From positions 1,864,680 through 1,928,679 of the forward strand of contig OZ037767.1 of the NCBI GenBank assembly GCA_964035545.1: 64,000 nucleotides of DNA. Direction: 5' to 3'. How positions within the stretch are numbered: position 1 is the stretch's first letter; each line of letters starts with the position of its first letter. The notes under the pieces are model-generated. The model made no database searches and was not told where the DNA came from. It saw nothing but the letters and a program-made list of their open reading frames with translations. Of the stretch, positions 34,901-47,715 are shown piece after piece. The DNA is from Bugula neritina. Its lineage: Eukaryota; Bryozoa; Gymnolaemata; Cheilostomatida; Bugulidae. The position numbers and the translations under genes were made by a program.

Positions 34901-35700
34901 GTAATGCTTGTGTTTTATAAATTCTTGTAGTATCCCAGGTGAATACAGCTGGACAGTTTTTAGCAACCAGAACAATAATTAGTATAAGTAATCTGTATTT
35001 AAGTTTAATTTTAATTTCAAAACTGAATTCAACATATTATGTTATTCAACAACGGGCACCTGCAAGTAATAATCTGCTCCCTTTACAACCTCGTATTAGA
35101 CTGTGTAATACCATTTAATGATGGTGATTATACCTCACCAATATCCCGTTATAAGCTAGCTTAGCTGAGAGGTTTCAGTACTAGTTCTCAACACCCCCTC
35201 CCTCCCTCCCTGTTGTCCCAGCCGAATGTGCAGTGGCTTGTAATTCCATGTTCTATTCATATTTCTGGTCAAGTTCAACTAATGATAATAATTGTTACTG
35301 TTTGTGTTTGTATTTGTGAATTTAAACTTTTGTGTTTACTAACTTGTTCAATAGCTGGTCACATGATAGATTGAAAGCCACTTCAAGAGTGTAATAAATG
35401 TTGTTCTCTATATTATTGTTTCATGTGTTAAGAGTTTGTCACTGTATCTTCAGTTGTGAGTGGTTGCCTGTTGCCAGCCGCTGTTGAAAGTTTGAAGAAG
35501 AATCACAAGATATTCGGGTTTTCTATCACCTTGAACAAGCGGACAGCTTTTGTATGATTGTCCACCATTGTAAACGTGAGTAGCTTACATTCAACCTATC
35601 AAAGTCATTTACTAGGTTATAAAAGAAATTGAGACTTGTCTGTTGGGTGGCTTTGCTTATGGACGTTTTCTCTCTTTCAGACTTGCACAACCCCAGCTGC
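31963..35700. other. AT-rich region between KLC and eIF5
   Basis: No recognisable gene. 32460-33000 is extremely AT-rich and has only low-complexity frames. A 101-codon minus-strand frame (33233-33538) matches nothing I know and has no clear splice or composition support. A 5' non-coding exon and the promoter of KLC could lie here, but I cannot place them. Confidence 0.45.
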
Positions 35701-35742
35701 TTTTCATCGAGGAAGCGGAAGTTGCCAACGTCAGCCATTTTT

Positions 35743-35922
35743 ATGAATTTACTAGTAAACAAACAGCCGTCAAGATTCCGGTCACAGTCCAGTCAAGCTA
35801 GTATACACAGAAATAAGTTGTTCTTGAAACGTCAGAGACATAAAACCTCATCATGGCTCTCATTAATGTCAACCGAAGCAACCCAGATGTGTTCTATAGA
35901 TACAAGATGCCCAAACTTATAG
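35743..35922 (+). promoter_or_regulatory. Upstream ORF overlapping the eIF5 start codon
   Basis: An ATG at 35743 (T at -3, weak context) opens a 59-codon frame that runs past the eIF5 ATG at 35853 in a different frame and stops at 35922, still inside eIF5 coding exon 1. A polypyrimidine tract ending in CAG at about 35680 suggests that this leader is in the mature mRNA. Inhibitory upstream ORFs fit the known control of eIF5 by start-codon stringency. Confidence 0.55.
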
Positions 35923-38900
35923 CCAAGGTGAGTTTATGTGCTTCTTTACCTGTACTTTCTCTCCTACATCCACTCCCTCGTCTCCCCCTCCTACATCCAC
36001 TCCCTAACTGCCCCTCTTACATCCATCTTATCTAATTCTTTATTCCTACTAACCCCCCCCTCTCTCCCTCTCTCTCGTACAGCCAGATGACACAGCAAAA
36101 TATCTCCTTCACACAAATACTACCCTTCAGCTCCTGTAGCCAACAGACACACTCCTCTACCTCATCCTAACGCAATCTATCAACAGGTACTTGACAGGTA
36201 CCGTCTTCCACCTCCTACCTGGAGAGGATCCTGTGGATGCGTCTTGGCAGCCAGCCAGCTCTGTCGTATCACTCTTATCAGTGACTGACAGTGTACTATA
36301 TACTGTCAGTCATACTATCAGTGACTGACAGTGTACTATATACTGTCAGTCATACTACCAGTGACTGACAGTGTACTATGTACTGTTGGAGTACAGCTAG
36401 TGAAAAGTATTGAGGATTTCTTGACTTTATGCTGGTTTGTTATTCACAGGTTGAAGGCAAGGGGAATGGAATCAAGACTGTAATCTGTAACATGTCTGAC
36501 ATTGGGAAGGCTCTGTACCGGCCCGCTACTTGTGAGTTGTCTTCTATCACTACTACATCACACTACTACATCACACTACTACATCACACTACTACACCAC
36601 ACTACTACACCACACTACTACACCACACTACTACACCTCACTACTACACCACACTACTACATCACACTACTACATCACACTACTACACCACACTACTACA
36701 TCACACTACTACATCACACTACTACATCACACTACTACAAAGTGTACACTACTACATCACACTATTACATCACACTACTACATCACACTACTACATCACA
36801 CTACTACAGTGTACACTACTACAGTGTACACTACTACATCACACTACTACAGTGTACACTACTACAGTGTGTACTACTACATCTTATTGCGCAGATCCCA
36901 CGAAGTACTTTGGCTGTGAGCTCGGTGCCCAGACCCAGTTTGACCTGAAGAGAGACCGGTACATCGTCAACGGGTCCCACGAGGCAGAGAAGCTGCAGGA
37001 GCTGCTCGACGGGTTCATCAAGAGATTCGTGCTCTGCCCGGAGTGCGACAATCCCGAGACTATCTTCTCCGTTCACAACAAGTCTCAGACTATCGGACAG
37101 TCGTGTCGCGCCTGTGGCTACTCGGGTATGTCTAGTGTTATTATATGTACATAATATAGTGCAGAGTGTAGAGTATATACAGTACAGAGTGTATAGTATA
37201 TATAATACAGAGTATAGAGTATATACAGTACAGAGTGTAGAGTATATATAATACAGTGTATAGAGTATATACAGTACAGAGTGTATAGTATATATAATAC
37301 AGAGTATAGAGTATATATAATACAGAGTATAGAGTATATATAATACAGAGTATAGAGTATATATAATACAGAGTGTATAGTATATATAATACAGAGTGTA
37401 GAGTATATACAGTACAGAGTATAGAGTATATATAATACAGAGTATAGAGTATATATAATACAGAGTGTAGAGTATATACAGTATAGAGTATATATAATAC
37501 AGAGTGTAGAGTATATACAGTACAGAGTGTAGAGTATATATAATACAGAGTATAGAGTATATAATACAGAGTATAGAGTATGTATAATACAGAGTATAGA
37601 GTATATATAATACAGAGTGTAGAGTATATATAATACAGAGTATATATAATACATAGTATAGAGTATATACAGTACAGAGTGTATAGTATATATAATACAG
37701 AGTATAGAATATATATAATACAGAGTATAGAATATATATAATACAGAGTATAGAGTATATATAATACAGAGTGTAGAGTATATATAATACAGAGTGTAGA
37801 GTATATATAATACAGAGTATAGAGTATATATAATACAGAGTGTAGAGTATATATAATACAGAGTATATATAATACATAGTATAGAGTATATACAGTACAG
37901 AGTGTATAGTATATATAATACAGAGTATAGAATATATATAATACAGAGTATAGAATATATATAATACAGAGTACAGAGTATATATAATACAGAGTGTAGA
38001 ATATATAATGAATAGCAGCACATCTCTGCAGAGCTAACACTTCTCAAATGAATGTAAACATTTTACTGACAGCAACATTCCACAATGTCAGATGTGTGTC
38101 AGCAAGCATGACCTAGGCTGACCGACACACATAAACATATCATCTAAGCATGGACTAGGAGATATGTTGGCTTCTCTACTGTAGCTGTTTGCTGTGTTGT
38201 GCTGCTCCCTCTGATGTTACTAGTGTGAGTTGGTGTTTGCTTGCACTCTGTATTGTATGGAGCAGGTAAGCTGGACATGAGGCATAAGCTGACTACGTTC
38301 ATGCTGAGGAACCCTCCCAATGGGCCCCAAGAAGGTGGAGTAGAAAAGAAGGCTAAGAAAACGGAGAGTCAGGGAGGAGAGGATGAAGACAGCCCTGACG
38401 AGAATGGCACCAGCAACTCGGTGAGTCAGGTTGTGTCACACTACGTCTAGCTCTCTGTCACATCACCTTTAGCTCTCTGTCACACCACATCTAGCTCTCT
38501 GTCACATCACCTCTAGCTCTCTGTCACACCACATCTAGCTCTCTGTCGCATCACCTCTAGCTCTCTGTCACACTACGTCTAGCTCTGTCGCATCACCTCT
38601 AGCTCTCTGTCACACTACGTCTAGCTCTGTCGCATCACCTCTAGCTCTCTGTCACACTACGTCTAGCTCTCTGTCGCATCACCTCTAGCTCTCTGTCACA
38701 CTACGTCTAGCTGTCACACTACATTCTGCTGCCGAAGTAAGCCCATCATCCATGCAGCCGAACAGAAGTGGCGGAATGTGTGATTTAGAGTTTGACTTAT
38801 TGCATGCCTAGTAACTCCCTCATCAATAATCAATGTTGATAGACTGACATGAAGCTATTGTTTGCTCTGAGGCACACACTGCATTGATTGATTAATCAGT

Positions 38901-41900
38901 GAATCCGTAGATATCTGCACTTCTCACGTCTCTGTGTATAGATATACTGTAGTGTGTTCCACTCCTCCCGTCACGTAGCAGCTTCAATATTCTAGTCCTT
39001 CTGACCGTCTCGCTCAACTCACTTGACTCTCTTGTTAATTCAAGTTGTGAAATTATTTTTCATCTATTTACTGTCTCCATTCAACTGTAAGAGGTCAATT
39101 TACACCCTTATATGGACGGCAATCTATCACTTTGCTCTGTTGCTCAATCAGTTGTCATATTCACCTCCTCAGATGCAATGTTGTTGTGTAACCTGGTGTC
39201 ACGTGCCATATACTCTTACAACACGACATTCCCGTCATAGTTTAGCCTCTGAGTTACTCTCTGTGTGTGTAGACTGAGAACCAGCAAGCCGACACCAACA
39301 ATGGCAAGATTGAGTCGCAGGCTTATAATGACGACGAAGTGGACTGGGGAGAGGACACAAGCGAAGAGGCTCAGCACAAAAGGATGTTGGAGTTGTCCTC
39401 CGCTGCCGCTGGTCTGGCTGTCACCGCTGACTTGGAGAAGACTCCGCAGGAGAGGGCTGACCTCTTCTTCCAGTTTGTCAAGGTGGGAGCAACTCCTCGT
39501 TACTATCTGCGTTCTCTTTGCTTATCAGTGCTGTGCCAGACTGAAGCAGTCTGTGTTCCTGTCTGTAGACTAAGAAAGCCGAGAGCGGGGACGGTAAGCT
39601 GGCTCCCTCCTACAGAGCCATAGTGACTGAGGCTGACAGACTGGAGATGAAAGACAAAGCTGTGCTCATTCTGGCTGAACTGCTCCTGACTCCAGACATC
39701 CTCCGGGACCTCAAGGAGCACAGAAACCTCTTCCTTTTGGTCAGTATCACAGCGTAGAGTATACTGTATTACAGTGTAGAGTATACCGTATTACAGTGTA
39801 GAGTATACCGTATTACAGTGTAGAGTACACTGTATTACAGTGTATAGTATACTGTATTACAGTGTATAGTATACTGTATTACAGTGTAGAGTATACTGTA
39901 TTACAGCGTAGAGTATACCGTATTACAGTGTAGAGTATACTGTATTACAGTGTAGAGTATACCGTATTACAGTGTAGAGTATACCGTATTACAGTGTATA
40001 GTATACTGTATTACAGTGTATAGTATACTGTATTACAGTGTAGAGTATACTGTATTACAGCGTAGAGTATACCGTATTACAGTGTAGAGTATACTGTATT
40101 ACAGTGTAGAGTATACCGTATTACAGTGTAGAGTATACCGTATTACAGTGTAGAGTATACCGTATTACAGTGTAGAGTATACTGTATTACAGTGTATTAC
40201 AGTGTAGAGTATACTGTATTACAGTGTAGAGTATACTGTATTACAGTGTAGAGTATACTGTATTACAGTGTAGAGTATACCGTATTACAGTGTAGAGTAT
40301 ACCGTATTACAGTGTAGAGTATACCGTATTACAGTGTAGAGTATACCGTATTACAGTGTAGAGTATACCGTATTACAGTGTAGAGTATACCGTATTACAG
40401 TGTAGAGTATACCGTATTACAGTGTAGAGTATACTGTATTACAGTGTATTACAGTGTAGAGTATACTGTATTACAGTGTAGAGTATACTGTATTACAGTG
40501 TAGAGTATACTGTATTACAGTGTAGAGTATACCGTATTACAGTGTAGAGTATACCGTATTACAGTGTAGAGTATACTGTATTACAGTGTAGAGTATACCG
40601 TATTACAGTGCATAGTATACCGTATTACAGTGCATAGTATACCGTATTACAGTGTAGAGTATACCGTATTACAGTGTAGAGTATACTGTATTACAGTGTA
40701 TTACAGTGTAGAGTATACTGTATTACAGTGTAGAGTATACTGTATTACAGTGTATAGTATACTGTATTACAGTGTAGAGTATACTGTATTACAGTGTAGA
40801 GTATACTGTATTACAGTGTATAGTATACTGTATTACAGCTTAGAGTATACCGTATTACAGTGTAGAGTATACTGTATTACAGTGTAGACTGTAGAGTATA
40901 CCGTATTACAGTGTATAGTATACTGTATTACAGTGCATAGTATACTGTATTACAGTTCACAGTATACTGTATTACAGTGCATAGTATACTGTATTACAGT
41001 TCACTAATGGTAACGAGAAAGCCCAGAAGTACTTGCTGGGAGCCTTTGAGAAGCTGGTGGGCGTGGAATTCCACGATCAGCTGATCAATAAAACCGCCTC
41101 CATTCTCAAAGCCATGTACGACCTTGACCTGATTGATGAAGAGACATTCCTCGAGTGGAGCAAGAAGGTACATTATATATATACTCGTAGAAATGTTCCT
41201 TACAACTGTAGCAGACATTTTGCTGTAGCTGGTTAGAGCAACAACTTAATTTGTTGTCTCCCCCTCCCCCCCATTAAGTTGTCTCTCTCCCCCCCCCCAT
41301 TGAGTTGTCTCCTCCATTAAACTGCTGCTATGTGATGTCAGGTCATTCAGCTGTCCCACCTGTCGGTCTCAGTACACTGTATGACTCTGATCAACAGAGC
41401 ACACAGCGACTCAACTCTACATCTCGGTGTTGTTTATGCAGGTGAGCAAGAGGTATGTCAACAAGGAGATTGGCCAGGAGATACACAGCAAGGCGGAGCC
41501 TTTCATAAAATGGCTGAAGGAAGCCGAAGAGGAAGAGAGTGATGAAGAGGACAGCGAGGAGGAAACTGTAGAGGTCAGTTATACTGTCCTCTCTGTGCTT
41601 ATCATTGTACTGTCCTGGAGTACTGTGTAATATCACCTATACTCTGTCTCTGTGTACTGTCCTGGAGTACTGTGTAATATCACCTTCTATACTCTGTCTC
41701 TGTGTACTGTCATGGAGTACTGTGTAATATCACCTTCTATACTCTGTCTCTGTGTACTGTCATGGAGTACTGTGTAATATCACCTTCTATACTCTGTCTC
41801 TGTGTACTGTCATGGAGTATTGTGTAATATCACCTTCTATACTCTGTCTCTGTGTACTGTCATGGAGTACTGTGTAATATCACCTTCTATACTCTGTCTC

Positions 41901-42178
41901 TGTGTACTGTCATGGAGTACTGTGTAATATCACCTTCTATACTCTGTCTCTGTGTACTGTCATGGAGTACTGTGTAATATCACCTTCTATACTCTGTCTC
42001 TGTGTACTGTCATGGAGTACTGTGTAATATCACCTTCTATACTCTGTCTCTGTTTCAGGTTGCTTTTACTCACGCCGAGAAAGTTGGTCTGCAAGACACG
42101 AAACCGACCAGCAACGGCACTGCTGCCACTGCTGCCGTCGAGGAAGACGATGATGAAATTAATCTTGATGACATTTAA
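35853..42178 (+). CDS. EIF5: Eukaryotic translation initiation factor 5 (eIF5)
   Basis: Nine exons: 35853-35927, 36450-36531, 36895-37125, 38266-38420, 39273-39482, 39569-39739, 41000-41167, 41442-41573 and 42059-42178; 447 aa. eIF5 is the GTPase-activating protein for eIF2 in the 43S/48S complex and controls start-codon choice. The N-terminal GAP domain shows [20 protein letters not shown], with the arginine finger in FYRYK (Arg16), then KGNGIKTVI (Lys34). It continues with [13 protein letters not shown] and a zinc ribbon with CPEC and CRAC. The linker is charged and has [10 protein letters not shown]. The C-terminal W2 (MIF4G-like) domain ends with the aromatic/acidic boxes [13 protein letters not shown] and EINLDDI. 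Length is close to the human protein (431). The ATG context is good (A at -3, G at +4). AATAAA signals lie at about 42304 and 42328. Five introns carry different minisatellites. Confidence 0.97.
36283..36380. repeat. 39-bp tandem repeat with inverted halves in eIF5 intron 1
   Basis: Just over two copies of a unit with ACTGACAGTGTACTATATAC followed by TGTCAGTCATACTA. The unit contains the inverted pair ACTGACAG/CTGTCAGT and could form hairpins. Confidence 0.75.
36541..36884. repeat. ACTACATCAC-type minisatellite in eIF5 intron 2
   Basis: 10-11 bp units (CACTACTACAT, CACTACTACAC) fill the intron from shortly after the donor at 36531 to about 10 nt before the exon 3 acceptor (36894). Confidence 0.93.
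37160..38010. repeat. 20-22 bp minisatellite in eIF5 intron 3
   Basis: Units alternate ATAATACAGAGTATAGAGTA and ATACAGTACAGAGTGTAGAG. The array begins about 35 nt after the exon 3 donor. The very long minus-strand frames rich in Tyr, Ile and Leu through it are artefacts of a 3n-compatible period. Confidence 0.95.
38421..38720. repeat. About 22-27 bp minisatellite in eIF5 intron 4
   Basis: Units with CACCTCTAGCTCTCTGTCAC start about 13 nt after the donor at 38420. They are C/T-rich with many internal CTCTCTGTC tracts. Confidence 0.9.
39745..40998. repeat. About 20-22 bp minisatellite filling eIF5 intron 6
   Basis: Roughly sixty units of AGTATACCGTATTACAGTGT and variants occupy nearly the entire 1.26-kb intron. 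The final unit, ACTGTATTACAG, is itself the 3' splice site of exon 7 (41000). Each unit therefore carries a copy of the acceptor core TATTACAG. Confidence 0.95.
41574..42056. repeat. About 51-bp minisatellite filling eIF5 intron 8
   Basis: Eight to nine units with TGTCATGGAGTACTGTGTAA and CACCTTCTATACTCTGTCTC span the intron. The last unit changes to CTCTGTTTCAG and forms the exon 9 acceptor. Confidence 0.95.
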
Positions 42179-43421
42179 TATTGTGTTAGCCTCATAGCTT
42201 CTCCTATACCTATACTATTGCCTGTGTGTGTACTCTTCTTTTGTGTTCAGTTCAAACTATTCCTTAAAGCTTGTCACCCCCTTTATTAAATGTAATTTCT
42301 ACAATAAATATGTAATAATCCTTGAATAATAAAGATGTATTCACTACATTCTGTTGATGTAACTTACTAGGAATGTTTTGGCTTGCTAAGCTTTATGTTG
42401 GTGGTTGCATTATTATGTTATCAAACACTTTATTGATTACTATACTAATGATTTCATATGATTGTTTGAAATATTACTAAATAAAACTAACCTTCTTGAT
42501 TTCTGAACAGTCTCTGATAACCTGAATGGTGGGACTAGTTACCTGATACTTATGTGACAGGAGAAACCAGATTATAGCATATTATGGCCTCCTTTACTTT
42601 CATTTACCCTATTTACTAAATTAATTTCAAATCCTTCTGCACAGTGTGTACTCTGTAAACAGCATGCTCTACATCCAAAACCAATTCCTTTGGTTTTAAT
42701 ATAGTGAGTAGGGTTTGGGCCTTACTACAAGTAAGAATTGCCCTGTATTTGTGGGGGCGAGTGGGCTCAAAAAATAGCAACATCTAATATTGGTGAGTTA
42801 AATTCACCCACCTACAGGTGATGGATTATTTGCTAAAAACCTGTTGGACAATTTGCTTATGAGCCATTCTAAATGATATGCACAATATCGTTTTTATGAA
42901 AATAACTGTGAAGCAATTAATAGGCCTTCTAAATCTGAGCAAGTACTGCAAGTTGTTACATTATTCAGTGCAATCTATTGTTGTGAATGCCTTTAAACAT
43001 AACGTCTATAAAATACCCTATAGAAATAAATCTTAAATGATTGTGCAAGTTGCTATTGTGTGCAGCTTTCTGGCTAAGGCATTTACATGTAAGTATTCTG
43101 TGCTAAATCAACAGGGAAATTCCCTCATAATATTACTGTTTACCAAAACATGCAACTCCCCTCTTTGACTTTAACAACTTACATGTAGAAAGCAACTTCT
43201 ACAACTATCAGGAAATGTCTCGATATGATTCAATGATTTAATACTTTTTTAGTATTGTATTTCAGAACTGCATGATCAGTTTTTTCCTACATAAAATAGA
43301 ATTTGAGACAAGTTGCACACACACCTGAAGACACACCCAGTAATATTAAAACACATTATAATCAGTTTTTAGTGATAAGTACAAACATTTGGCTATAATT
43401 TAGTTTAGTCTAGTTAAATTC
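42179..43421. other. eIF5 3' UTR and intergenic region
   Basis: AATAAA hexamers at about 42304-42333 fit the eIF5 3' end. The remainder is AT-rich and contains no exon that I can support. An upstream signal-peptide exon of the next gene could lie here. Confidence 0.5.
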
Positions 43422-46400
43422 ATGTTCTCTGTCGCAATTACTTTAGTGCTTTCACCGACCAATGTCACGGTTACGCAATTGCACGATGAAGAGTTGAACA
43501 GTTTTCACTTTGAATGGGAAAACCCACCACAAAACAGAAACAGATATGACCACTTGATAATCAACTGTACGACTTGTGAACCCATAGTGAACAGAAAAGT
43601 AAGTAGGTACGACCCATACACATTTCTCCTATGAATTGCAGATACTAATATTAACCAATTTATTTCAGTACACATTGTTTCTTGCAAAAGTTGCTTAGAC
43701 TTTCATTACAGTCGATAGAACTTGTGTGTGTGCGCAATATTATTATATATCTGCAATTTAACCTTTGCAGTCCACAGCATTACCCATAAAATAAACAGTT
43801 TTATTAATAAAGTAACTGCTTAAAAATTGAAAGTCTTGCACCAGTTTACTTTATTTTTCAGAAAAATGAAATCAGAATTTGATTTAAAATATTTTCCTTC
43901 AAGTCTTAATGATCACATTATACCACATTATATTATATTTGTATTTTGTGGGCTTTAGTTGTCGGTGCCCATAGAAACAGAACTACCTGCAAAGTATACA
44001 TGGAGAGGTATACAGAATCGAGTCTCTTACAGTTTTGAAGTTTATACAACAAAAGCTGGTGAAAGGTCTGCTGATGTGATGGTACACATAACGAGATGTA
44101 ATTATATAACACATCTATTCCTTGTAAATATTTATTCACAGTATCATCATTGAGTTATAAATAGTTTACTGTAGCTTGAGCTTTTGGTCAAACTATGATC
44201 ACATTTCAATTGTAGAAGAGTTAAAGCTTTTTTTAGATTAATATATAGGAACAAATTCAGAAATTAGTAAATTAAATAACATAGTATGGCTAATACATCC
44301 ATTATAACAAACTAGTATGTACTACATTTATTATTGCGGTGATAGACAATAATTGGAAAAAATTAGAGTTAATAGATAAAATAATTGTAATATAATAAAA
44401 CAATTGAAGTTATTTATTTTAGCTTTACCTTCTACAATAAAATTTACTGCTCGTGTGGTGTCGAGCAAACTACAGTTAACATGGGCAATACCAGAAGGTG
44501 AAAGTCACGATTCCGTGATACTACTACTTTGTGGCACTGAAGAGCTATTTGAACCAAATGTAAGTCTCGGAAATAAACTTTGTCGTATTTTATGCGTACC
44601 ACACCCACTTGAATATTGTAACATGATAATTACATTTACCTGCGCCCCTAAGAGTGGTCAATGCTTGAAAAATGCGATTTGACCACCATGATGTACAATT
44701 GCATATGCAATGGGAGTTAAAACTCCTGTTTATTCATCAATTTTTAGAGCAGCAACGTGACATTTTCACCAGCTTCAATAAGTATTCTTTGCAACTATTA
44801 AAGTATCCTTATAATCCAATTGCTGCTAAAGATTGAATTTCAGAAACTATGCTTATACAAAAATTAACCTTCCCTTATTATTTTAAGTATTAAGCAGATA
44901 GGCCACATAGTTATTGCATGAAATGATGTTTTCGACATAATTTTACACTTGATTTGATATTTTTGCTGATACTGTTATAACCAATCCAGGCTGAGAGACA
45001 AGGATGTAAGGAGATGCTTCTATACTCCAACGACGGTAAGAGTAAATATCAAGCAGGAGTTAATGATACAGAAGTAGAGTTCAATCTGGAGTATCATATT
45101 AGTTACGTCAACGTCATGCCGGGCAGCCATCTTGCAATACAACTGGAGTCCAACGATTTGAGGAGAAAACGTTCGGACTATGTGCATCTCCGTGAGCCAT
45201 TATTTTATTCAGTGTATTGGCAAACTTTTGTTTTACTAAGTTTCCAACTGATATTTTAAACAATATATAATATAATATAACAATATAATATAATGAGCAA
45301 CAAAATAATAAAATATCTCAAGTCTACTGCATGTCTATGAAACTGCATTGGGTCAAAAGAAAACCACTTTAACATAGTTTTTGTGTATAAAGTCATACAA
45401 TGAAAACTCAAATATTTCTTAATATTGTCATGAGTGTTTCCAATATGAAATATGCTTCTTTATAGGACATTGGGACCACGTATTGTCATGTTTTAGGGTT
45501 TTTCTGCTCTAAACCTACAGGCACTTTACACGGGTGGGTTAGGAACGTCCCGTGGGCTAAAAATACTGATCTTTATACAAGTGGGCTATCCTATGATATT
45601 ATTTGTGATACGGGATTCATAAAGAAAAAAAGTAAAAGTAAATCAGATAGATGGAAGTGTGACAGGGGAGAGTGGATCAGTCAGCCAAAATGTTCAGGTG
45701 TGTTCAAAATTATTTACAATATAAATAAACAATGTAACATACAATTTTAATGGTAGCGCAATAAATGATTTGAATTAAATTATTCTTGGTTGCAATGTAT
45801 TACATAAGCTTTACAGCTTCTGGTAACATCAACCAGGCTAAACAATTGCTAAACACTACTTTTCCAAGCTTCACCTTGTGCAATGGACTTTTTATTTTAT
45901 GTTTGAAAATATGTAGTTGTATCAAATAAAACCGCAACCATAAATTCACCACATGCAATCAAGCAATGGAAGCTCCGGCGATAGTAGGTTAAGGAGCACT
46001 TAGAATTAATCTTCAAAACTTCAAACTGATTTATTACATAATTTTACAATTTTGTTAGACTTTGAATCCAACACAGTTTGATAAACCTACTCATGCAACT
46101 CTGTTACAGGAGCTGTAATCTACACCACCATTGGCCTGGAATTGGCGTTTATTGCGTCAGCATCATTGGCAATTTACATTTACAAGTAAGTCCCTAGCTT
46201 CTTTGACTTTCCAAAATTTTTAATATAAAATTTGTATCCAAGACTGTAAATTCAGTGGTAAATTTTGAAAATATTTGATTAAAATTGAATTGTTTTTTAC
46301 TCTGTGCTTTCAAAAATCCTACATTTGAATGCACATGTGACAATGGCAAGTGAATGATTGCTAAACTACAGGCAAGCCAAATAATGTCCAACAAAATTCC

Positions 46401-47313
46401 ATTAAAAAAAAAATAAAAGTTTAGAGTATCACTATAAAAATTCTACATCATAATATTATATTATTATTCGTTTAATTATTGTTGATACTTTGCCAGACGA
46501 AAGAAACGGTATAAAACAGCACCCTCCGAGGACACAAACAGCAATATTAATAGACAATACCCTAGAGCGTCACTACTCTATGCCAGAGTCACCCAACCAG
46601 ATATATTTTTTAAAAGGAAATCCACCACGAGGTCTTCAAATCTTCATAGGTCAGCAATAAAACAAGTTGCAAACAAAACGCGGATGTCTATAATAAAACC
46701 CTCTTTGGGATCAAGGCACTCGGTTTCTACCGTGAGGTCTTCACAGCTGATCTCTAACTCTGTGAGGAAATCCTTGCTCAAGGGGCCGGAATCCAAAGAA
46801 AATATTGAAGGAAAATATTTAAGTTTGAAACGAAGAGTGACACTAAATCTTTCCACCAGCAGAGTATCTGATGAAGATAGCGAGCCGGAGTTGACAATTG
46901 CCTTGTCACAAACCGACATAATGCAGGATGGCCCGCAAACACCTGTCATGAGTGCCAGTTTCATCAGGAGGCTCTCACAGGTAATACAAAGGAAAGATGT
47001 CATTATTCAGAAAGCGGGCGCGAGTAAACCAATAGGAACAAGGTTTACAACAACAGGTGGCTCTCCTGCGGTGGAGAGTAAAGTAGACGACGCGTCAACT
47101 GTCGACAAAAAACCGGACACTCTACCGAGTTCACAGCGGAAGTCTATAGTAATACATACAGATCACTGGGTGATACAGATTCCCGACTCAACATCTGGCA
47201 TAAGCGATATATCTAAAATACCGAGTGATATAACTTATAGTCTAGAAACGCAGGCTTCAAATACATCTAGCTCAGAAACCTACGAAAGTATGTATGACGG
47301 CAAGTGTATATAG
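43422..47313 (+). CDS. Single-pass receptor with FN3-like and Sushi/CCP modules
   Basis: Proposed exons: 43422-43598 (or starting at 43444 with an upstream exon), 43959-44058 (donor uncertain), 44423-44559, 44990-45191, 45497-45697, 46110-46185 and 46497-47313. Phases close to about 569 aa. Two regions resemble fibronectin III folds (PTNVTVTQL...FHFEWENPP...YSFEVYTTKA and STIKFTARV...LQLTWAIPEG). They are followed by one CCP/Sushi module with its four cysteines (FFCSKP, DIICDTGF, WKCDRGEW, QPKCS) in a phase 1-1 exon. A transmembrane helix (TTIGLELAFIASASLAIYIY), a KRKKRYK stop-transfer stretch and a cytoplasmic tail of about 270 residues rich in Ser, Thr and basic residues complete it. The architecture suggests a type I cell-surface receptor or adhesion protein. 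I do not recognise an orthologue, and the true N-terminus is uncertain. Confidence 0.75.
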
Positions 47314-47692
47314 TATCTACATTTATATCTATAGAAGGAGTAAAAACAATACAAAGAAACCATAATTGAGCTCAGTTTATCTTTTTTGAATCTAAAATAA
47401 TGATAATTTGTTTTTCTACGTTATTTAATTTAAAATAATAGCATTATCCTAGATCAAAAGGTCCGTTTATTTATAAAACAATTATAAATAAAATTATACA
47501 AAAAAGTAATAAAAATCTTCTAAATTTTATGTCCAATTAGCAGCAAAATTATAAACACAAGTATTGCCTCCTTCTAACACTAGAGTCTCCCATCACCCTT
47601 ACTACTAGCACTTACTACTGGCACTTACTACTGGCACTTACTACTGGCACTTACTACTGGCACTTACTACTGGCACTTGCTACTAGCACTTA
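47314..47692. other. Convergent 3' ends of the receptor gene and THADA
   Basis: Short AT-rich spacer with AATAAA-like hexamers on the plus strand (about 47487). It also holds the start of a 13-bp minisatellite (about 47595-47715) that runs into the THADA terminal exon. Confidence 0.6.
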
Positions 47693-47715
47693 CTACTGGC
47701 ACTTACTACTGGCAC
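47595..47715. repeat. 13-bp minisatellite overlapping the THADA stop codon
   Basis: Units CACTTACTACTGG are repeated about nine times. Read on the minus strand, the last THADA codons (CASSKCQ) and the TAG at 47693-47695 fall inside the array. Confidence 0.9.

Noticed and set aside
35526-35762. Divergent minus-strand frame (MADVGNFRFLDEKQLGLCK) upstream of eIF5
   Set aside because: Tempting as a bidirectional-promoter gene, but the plus strand here shows a polypyrimidine tract and CAG fitting an eIF5 leader exon. I recognise no family and found no convincing donor.
36834-38047. Minus-strand open frames up to 395 codons across eIF5
   Set aside because: Composed of repeats (Leu-Tyr-Ile-Tyr patterns) from the intron 3 minisatellite, plus the antisense of eIF5 exon 3. 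There is no family resemblance.
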